A stretch of DNA of 64,000 bases from NCBI GenBank assembly GCA_958496175.1, contig OY292275.1:61395701-61459700 (forward strand), read 5' to 3'. Below, piece after piece: positions 59,307 to 64,000 of this stretch. Every line of letters begins with the position of its first letter. Position 1 is the first letter of the stretch. The position numbers and the translations under genes were made by a program. Source of the DNA: Sisyra terminalis. Taxonomy: Eukaryota; Arthropoda; Insecta; Neuroptera; Sisyridae. The notes below the pieces were generated by a model. That model was given only the letters and a program-made list of their open reading frames with translations. It ran no database searches and was not told the DNA's origin.

Positions 59307-59406
59307 CTGAAAAGGAAAAAAATATGATAATAATAATAAATTCAATATTCTTATGAGAAATAAAATTGAAAATTTCACGATTTATCAAGTGGTGACTTTG
59401 ATTTCT

Positions 59407-59466
59407 TCATTTCTTTAGAGTCAACGTGCTAACATCTTTAAGTTTCGATCCATGGTCCGATTGCTT
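59407..59466 (-). CDS. tail exon 8 of the array
   Basis: The acceptor tttgttctgtgcag is followed by KQSDHGSKLKDVSTLTLKK and TGA, sharing KDVSTL-LKK with the exon at 59,952 in the same frame. Confidence 0.45.
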   Translation of the reverse strand, partial: KQSDHGSKLKDVSTLTLKK

Positions 59467-59846
59467 CTGCACAGAACAAAAAAAGAATTAATTTCCTTAT
59501 GCTATTTGACACAATAATTAATACTAAATATATTTAAGCCAATATAATATTAAACTTAGTATGATGTAACAAGTTGTTAATATAAAACAACTTATGAAAA
59601 TTGAAGCCCAAATAAGAAGTATTAAATGTTTCTATCGTAATAATACCTAAACCTAGTTGCAATTGATTTAAAGTATTAGTTTCCCGTGAAATATTGGAGT
59701 CAAAAGAATAATAGAGATAAACTGTAACTAGGCTATAGAGGAACTGATAACGATGACAGGGATTAGGTAATAATAAGAAGCTTGATGGCTTGAATGGCTG
59801 AAGAAGAAGGAATTTCAATAGTTTCATCATGTCTTGAATTGCTCAT

Positions 59847-59882
59847 CTAATCAATTCTTCCGACTGCAATCATTCCAAGAAT
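59847..59882 (-). CDS. tail exon 7 of the array
   Basis: The acceptor tattttctttgcag is followed by ILGMIAVGRID and TAG. Confidence 0.3.
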   Translation of the reverse strand: MLGMIAVGRID

Positions 59883-59951
59883 CTGCAAAGAAAATAAAAT
59901 TTAATCAAAGTAAGGTTTCATCAAAACAAAAAAATAAGGTTTTTAAATTCT

Positions 59952-60014
59952 TCATTTCTTGAGGGCCAACGTGCTAACATCTTTGAATTCTTTCACATTG
60001 ACAATCCATCGAAT
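59952..60014 (-). CDS. tail exon 6 of the array
   Basis: The acceptor gttttgtctgtgcag is followed by IRWIVNVKEFKDVSTLALKK and TGA. Its second half (FKDVSTLALKK) is nearly the same as that of the exon at 59,407. Confidence 0.45.
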   Translation of the reverse strand: MRWIVNVKEFKDVSTLALKK

Positions 60015-60146
60015 CTGCACAGACAAAACAACATTTAATTTCTTTAAATCAGATAAAAACTTAAAATTAAAAAACTACGTAAAGACAAAAATAATAAAGC
60101 TAAGATAATATTATAACTGAACTATTTTGGATAGGTAGGCTCTAAG

Positions 60147-60281
60147 CTAACAATATAAAAATTCCCATTGTTCTATTATAATTTTTAAATCATTCAAGGG
60201 GGTGGGTGGTTGTTTTGAATTAATTTTCATAACTTGACGATTGGTATAGAGGTCAGCTCCTTTATCAATTGTTCCACAAAT
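60147..60281 (-). CDS. tail exon 5 of the array (longest, 44 codons)
   Basis: The acceptor tttttctgttacag is followed by ICGTIDKGADLYTNRQVMKI, a proline-rich KQPPTPL, then IIIEQWEFLYC and TAG. Some of its length may be chance read-through. Confidence 0.35.
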   Translation of the reverse strand: MCGTIDKGADLYTNRQVMKINSKQPPTPLNDLKIIIEQWEFLYC

Positions 60282-60347
60282 CTGTAACAGAAAAAAATAA
60301 TCAAAAAATAAAGTCAATTTGGTTTCGTTTCTTCATTTCTTCACATT

Positions 60348-60365
60348 TTACCGCGACCATTGCAT
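60348..60365 (-). CDS. tail exon 4 of the array
   Basis: The acceptor ttttttctgtgcag is followed by MQWSR and TAA. Confidence 0.3.
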   Translation of the reverse strand: MQWSR

Positions 60366-60873
60366 CTGCACAGAAAAAAAACACAATTAAAAAATTTAAT
60401 TTGAATTTTAAAAATAAAAATATAAAAATAAACATTCAGAAATAAAACATTTGATAAAAATATATCCTATAGAAATACAAGTAAATCGAAGAATTGTTTC
60501 CCCATTAAAATAATACAATAAAAATTGAAATAACTAAAAGAGAACATAAGATTGGTCTCATGTCACAGCTAAGTTTCAATCGAATAAAAAAAAATAATAA
60601 CGTTTTGATATCTATGATATAGGCTGTTAGGATAAAGGATGTAAGAAATAAACTATTTAGACTAAATAGGGTCTAAATTATCTAAATCCACAGCATGGGC
60701 TGTAGATTTGATTTAAGTTTTACAAATTGTATGATTAGTGTATTTGGTTTCAAAGTCAATCGTTTCACAACTCTACAACGACAAATATATTTAGAACTTA
60801 ATAGTATAGTAGCATTAATATATAGTATAATCCTTCGATGGAATAATAAAGTCAACAATCAATCGGTAGATTC

Positions 60874-60903
60874 TTAATGTATAGATAGTATCGGTATATG
60901 CAT
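60874..60903 (-). CDS. tail exon 3 of the array
   Basis: The acceptor ttttttctgtgcag is followed by MHIPILSIH and TAA. It lies in a stretch of about 0.9 kb that is duplicated at 61.3-61.8 kb. Confidence 0.3.
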   Translation of the reverse strand: MHIPILSIH

Positions 60904-61233
60904 CTGCACAGAAAAAAAACACATTAATTAATTTATCTTAAGTACATAATCCATAAATGAAAGTAAGGGAATGAAAATAAAAAAAAAATTATCAAGCATA
61001 TAAAGAGAAAATTTAAAAATGAAACCAAAGATAAAAAATAATAATTCTATCTATGTATATAAAAATAGCTAAAGATAGTAGTTGTCTCTATACAATTTAA
61101 AACTATAATAATAAAAATCTAATAAATTCTATTAGTAAAAGTTAGGAAATATTGATAGTATGGTGGTTCTAAAAATCAGGATATAACAGAAATTACTAAA
61201 TTAAAAATTAAAGGTTACAGCAATTTGCGATGC

Positions 61234-61296
61234 TTATATTCTTTGAGGCAAATGATAACAAGTTTTGATTTCATCACATTCAGAGATCCATTGAAC
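61234..61296 (-). CDS. tail exon 2 of the array
   Basis: The acceptor ttttttctgtgcag is followed by VQWISECDEIKTCYHLPQRI and TAA. Confidence 0.4.
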   Translation of the reverse strand, partial: VQWISECDEIKTCYHLPQRI

Positions 61297-62014
61297 CTGC
61301 ACAGAAAAAAAAAACAAAATTAAAAAATTTAATTTGAATTTTAAAAATAAAATCAAAATATAAAAGTAAACATTCAGAAATAAAACATTTCATAAAAATA
61401 TATCTAATAGAAATACAAGTAAATCTAAGAATTGTTTCCCAAGAAAAATATTAAATAATACAATAAAAATTGAAATAACTAAAAGGGAACATAAGATTGG
61501 TCTCATGTCACAGCTAAGTTTCAATCGAATAAAAAAATAATAATAACGTATTGATATCCCTGATATAGGCTGTTAGGGTAAGGGATTTTAGAAATAAACT
61601 ATTTAGACCAAATAGGGTCTCAATTATCTAAATCCACAGCATGGGCTGCAGATTTGATTAAATTTTTACAAATTGTATAATTAGTGTATTTGGTTTCAAA
61701 TTCAATCGTTTCACAATTCTACAACGAAAAATGTATTTAGAACTTAATAGTATAGTAGCAGTAATATATAGTCTAATCCTTCGATGGAATAATAAAATTT
61801 CACTCCATGGCTCAGCGATAGTTCCGTTCAAAATTCATAAACATAATTGAGGAACTCTTAGTTATTTGAGATTGATTCTTCTAACGTCCAAATTCCATTA
61901 TTATTGCAATCTCCAAAGATCTTATTGATTATTAAATATTATGTTCCATACATATCCATTCTCCAATGAATTATTCCTTTTCATTAGTTTCATATATAAC
62001 CAATAGCGTCATCC

Positions 62015-62038
62015 TCATTGAACAGAAATGCACCAAAT
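62015..62038 (-). CDS. tail exon 1 of the array
   Basis: The acceptor cagtttctttcag is followed by IWCISVQ and TGA. It is the nearest acceptor to the leader (368 nt intron). Confidence 0.35.
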   Translation of the reverse strand: MWCISVQ

Positions 62039-62406
62039 CTGAAAGAAACTGGTTTTATAATGTTATCAAATCGAAATTTAGATTGAAAGAAATATTGGTA
62101 TTCCAGAGATGTTTGCACAATTATCTCCTTTAAAAGTTAAGCACAAATATCTTAAAATTCCTATGAAAGTCGTAACTGTTGAAAAATTGCCATAAACACA
62201 TCTCTTACTATCATATTTGAATCCCCTATTGTTATTCCATGTACAAATTATTGACTCTAAAAACTGATTGTTATAACGTTCACATTAATTCAAATCAATT
62301 GTTGTGTTCTTTTAAACTTGCTAACTGCCCTATACTCTAACACAAAGTAATCAGATAATTTGAAAATAGGAAAAATAATAGTCCAAATAGAAAATGCATA
62401 TCTTAC

Positions 62407-62427
62407 CTGTGCAATTCGTCGACCCAT
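62407..62427 (-). CDS. leader exon MGRRIAQ of the tail-exon array
   Basis: ATG in an optimal context (AAAATGG) encodes MGRRIAQ and ends in phase 0 at a strong donor CACAG/GTAAGA. An in-frame TAG lies three codons before the ATG, so this would be the true start. The exon's 5' limit is not known. Eleven downstream acceptors could join it in the same phase. Confidence 0.4.
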
Positions 62428-62429
62428 TT

Positions 62430-64000
62430 TCTGCTATAATTTGTCGATAAAAGTTGGATATAATAATTTCCAGTATTCCACAAATACACAAATTATATTT
62501 AAACATAAGAGTTGGTAATTTTTATATTAAAAAAATTACTATTTACTGCTAAAATAAATAGATGAAATTACTTAAGTAAAAACGAATCAAAATCACCAAT
62601 ATGTCTGCTGTTTAAAACAATTCTTTTTTTTTCAAACAACAATTGTTACATATATGATTTAATTATCTATTTATTTTTTAAATTCGAATTAACAAAAAAC
62701 TTAGTGAAAATCAAATATTTAATTAATAAAATGATTTTTAAAACACAAATTTTAAATTTCTACAAGAAAAATTTAAAGAAAAACGAGTTTTTCAGTAAAA
62801 AAATTGTTTGTTGAAAAAAGTCGGTAATGTAGTTACCAGAATTTTATAAGAAGCTAATTCAAATTTTCCTATTGTAATAGGAGTATGAGTTTTAGAAAGA
62901 TTAGTACTTTTACCGTTGAGAAAATACAATCTGTTAGATTGTCAGTGTATTTATAGGATGTGGTAAAAGTGAGTCACAGTTCTGGAGATTACTAATCATC
63001 CTTAAGTCTTCCTGTTTATCCTTGGTCCATGATTTTTCACTAATGTGAAGAGTTAAATTTATAGTTGAGTTCAGATACTAGGCAATCTTTAGATCTTTGA
63101 TTGTAATATCTTTCAACAAAAGGAAACTTTGTATTCCAATATTTTTTTTTACATAACAAATGATGAAGATATTATTTCCGTTTGCAGAAATTACCGTGAC
63201 TGCTTTAATATTATGAATAATTCCTTTTTTTCAGCGACAAATTTTCATCCCATATTTTATTTAAAGGCTCAAATTCATGCAGCAAACTTTGAAAATTTTT
63301 GTAGATTAGTACAGCAACCAATTTCAACTTATTGCATTTTATTCATTTAAACTTTACTGAGGAATATTTCTACGGTAACTTTGAATAATTCTGCAGTTAG
63401 ATTCTCTTTATTTTGCTTGTTATATTGATCAGTTTTAAGGAAAAGATGTCAACTGAAGACAGAAATGAGACGATGCATAGATTTACTATTGACTTTTATA
63501 CCGTTTGACGATTTTACTAGGAACTCCTAGTGATTCATTGATGATTAAAAGATCCATTTTTATCCTAAAACAGATAAATACTTATTGAGAAGAAATAATT
63601 TTAATTTGAAATCCTAAAAGAAAAATGAGAGATCTACAATTCGGCAAATTTTGGAAAACATGAATATAAATCTTTGAGTAACTTTTGCTTTGAATATTTC
63701 ACAGTCTAAAAATGCCACAAAACCAGTAATAATAATTGCAATGGTACAATAAAGCTCAATTGATGAAATGCAGATTACAAGTTTTTCATGAAAGATCTTC
63801 AAATATAATTACAAAATATATACCTTGCGGGATAAATTTTACGATTGTATTACTAAATTCATAAACAATAACTCCTCTATCACAACTTATAGTGCATTGT
63901 TTTCGTAACCCAAGTACAGTGCTTCTTGCAAAGGATTTTAACTCACTACAGTAATTTCTTTGCTAGACTATTTCCTCTTTAATTTATTTCTTTCGCCAGT
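62430..64000. other. upstream flank of the array
   Basis: 62,880-63,200 is a diverged copy of 52,620-52,890 (on the same strand). Open frames at 63,129-63,350 (+) and 63,614-63,802 (-, hydrophobic, starting from a TTG) have no recognised family and no clear gene structure. Confidence 0.35.

Larger units (their letters stand above)
60360..61830. repeat. tandem duplication of about 0.93 kb within the tail-exon array
   Basis: 60,360-60,850 and 61,295-61,790 are near copies: GGAACATAAGATTGGTCTCA-like and ATCCACAGCATGGGCTG blocks recur in order, with small indels. Confidence 0.85.

Noticed and set aside
42840..62430. CRISPR-like or satellite interpretation of the repeating acceptor motifs
   Set aside because: Spacing is irregular, the repeated motif is a splice acceptor, and the organism is a eukaryote.

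Overview
This is strongly AT-rich nuclear DNA from a eukaryote. It carries spliced protein genes with very short GT-AG introns (52-73 nt), islands of higher-GC coding exon in A/T-rich background, and many DNA-transposon remnants (Tc1/mariner and hAT type). An arthropod, most likely an insect, fits best; I infer this and cannot name the species. Only two genes are recognised with confidence.

Layout. 1-5,600: repeats and an upstream intron of the first gene, holding palindromic mariner-type miniature elements, a second inverted-repeat element, a three-fold repeat and a broken mariner transposase. 5,602-8,505 (+): the 3' part of a USP31/USP43-type ubiquitin protease in four exons, one intron being GC-AG; its catalytic-cysteine exon lies upstream of the window. 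8,506-12,985: AT-rich spacer, then a large alternating inverted repeat (10.76-12.36 kb). 12,986-31,323 (-): a complete SLC17/sialin-type anion transporter, 506 residues in seven exons that join in frame. Its first coding exon is only 34 nt and sits behind a 14.9 kb intron filled with mobile elements, a decayed mariner, hAT fragments, and three tandem copies of a small two-exon gene on the other strand, of which only the middle copy is intact.

31.8-39.6 kb: a possible divergent transcript, a LINE fragment, inverted copies of an unrecognised decayed spliced gene, a short spliced ORF, and a 1.65 kb near-perfect palindrome. 39.6-42.8 kb: A/T-rich sequence in which I see no gene.

42.8-63.3 kb (- strand): a tandemly duplicated region of unknown nature. 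Blocks of 2.4-3.9 kb repeat, and within them short open segments bounded by splice-like sites recur with the same reading frame and stop. At the upstream end, a seven-codon leader exon (MGRRIAQ, 62,407-62,427) has an optimal start context and a strong donor. It is followed by about eleven acceptors of nearly identical sequence (58.5-62.04 kb), each opening in the same phase onto a different short C-terminal tail. This leader-plus-tail-array arrangement is the most unusual thing here. Whether it makes microproteins, a long non-coding RNA, or is just a decayed duplication can only be settled with transcript data.
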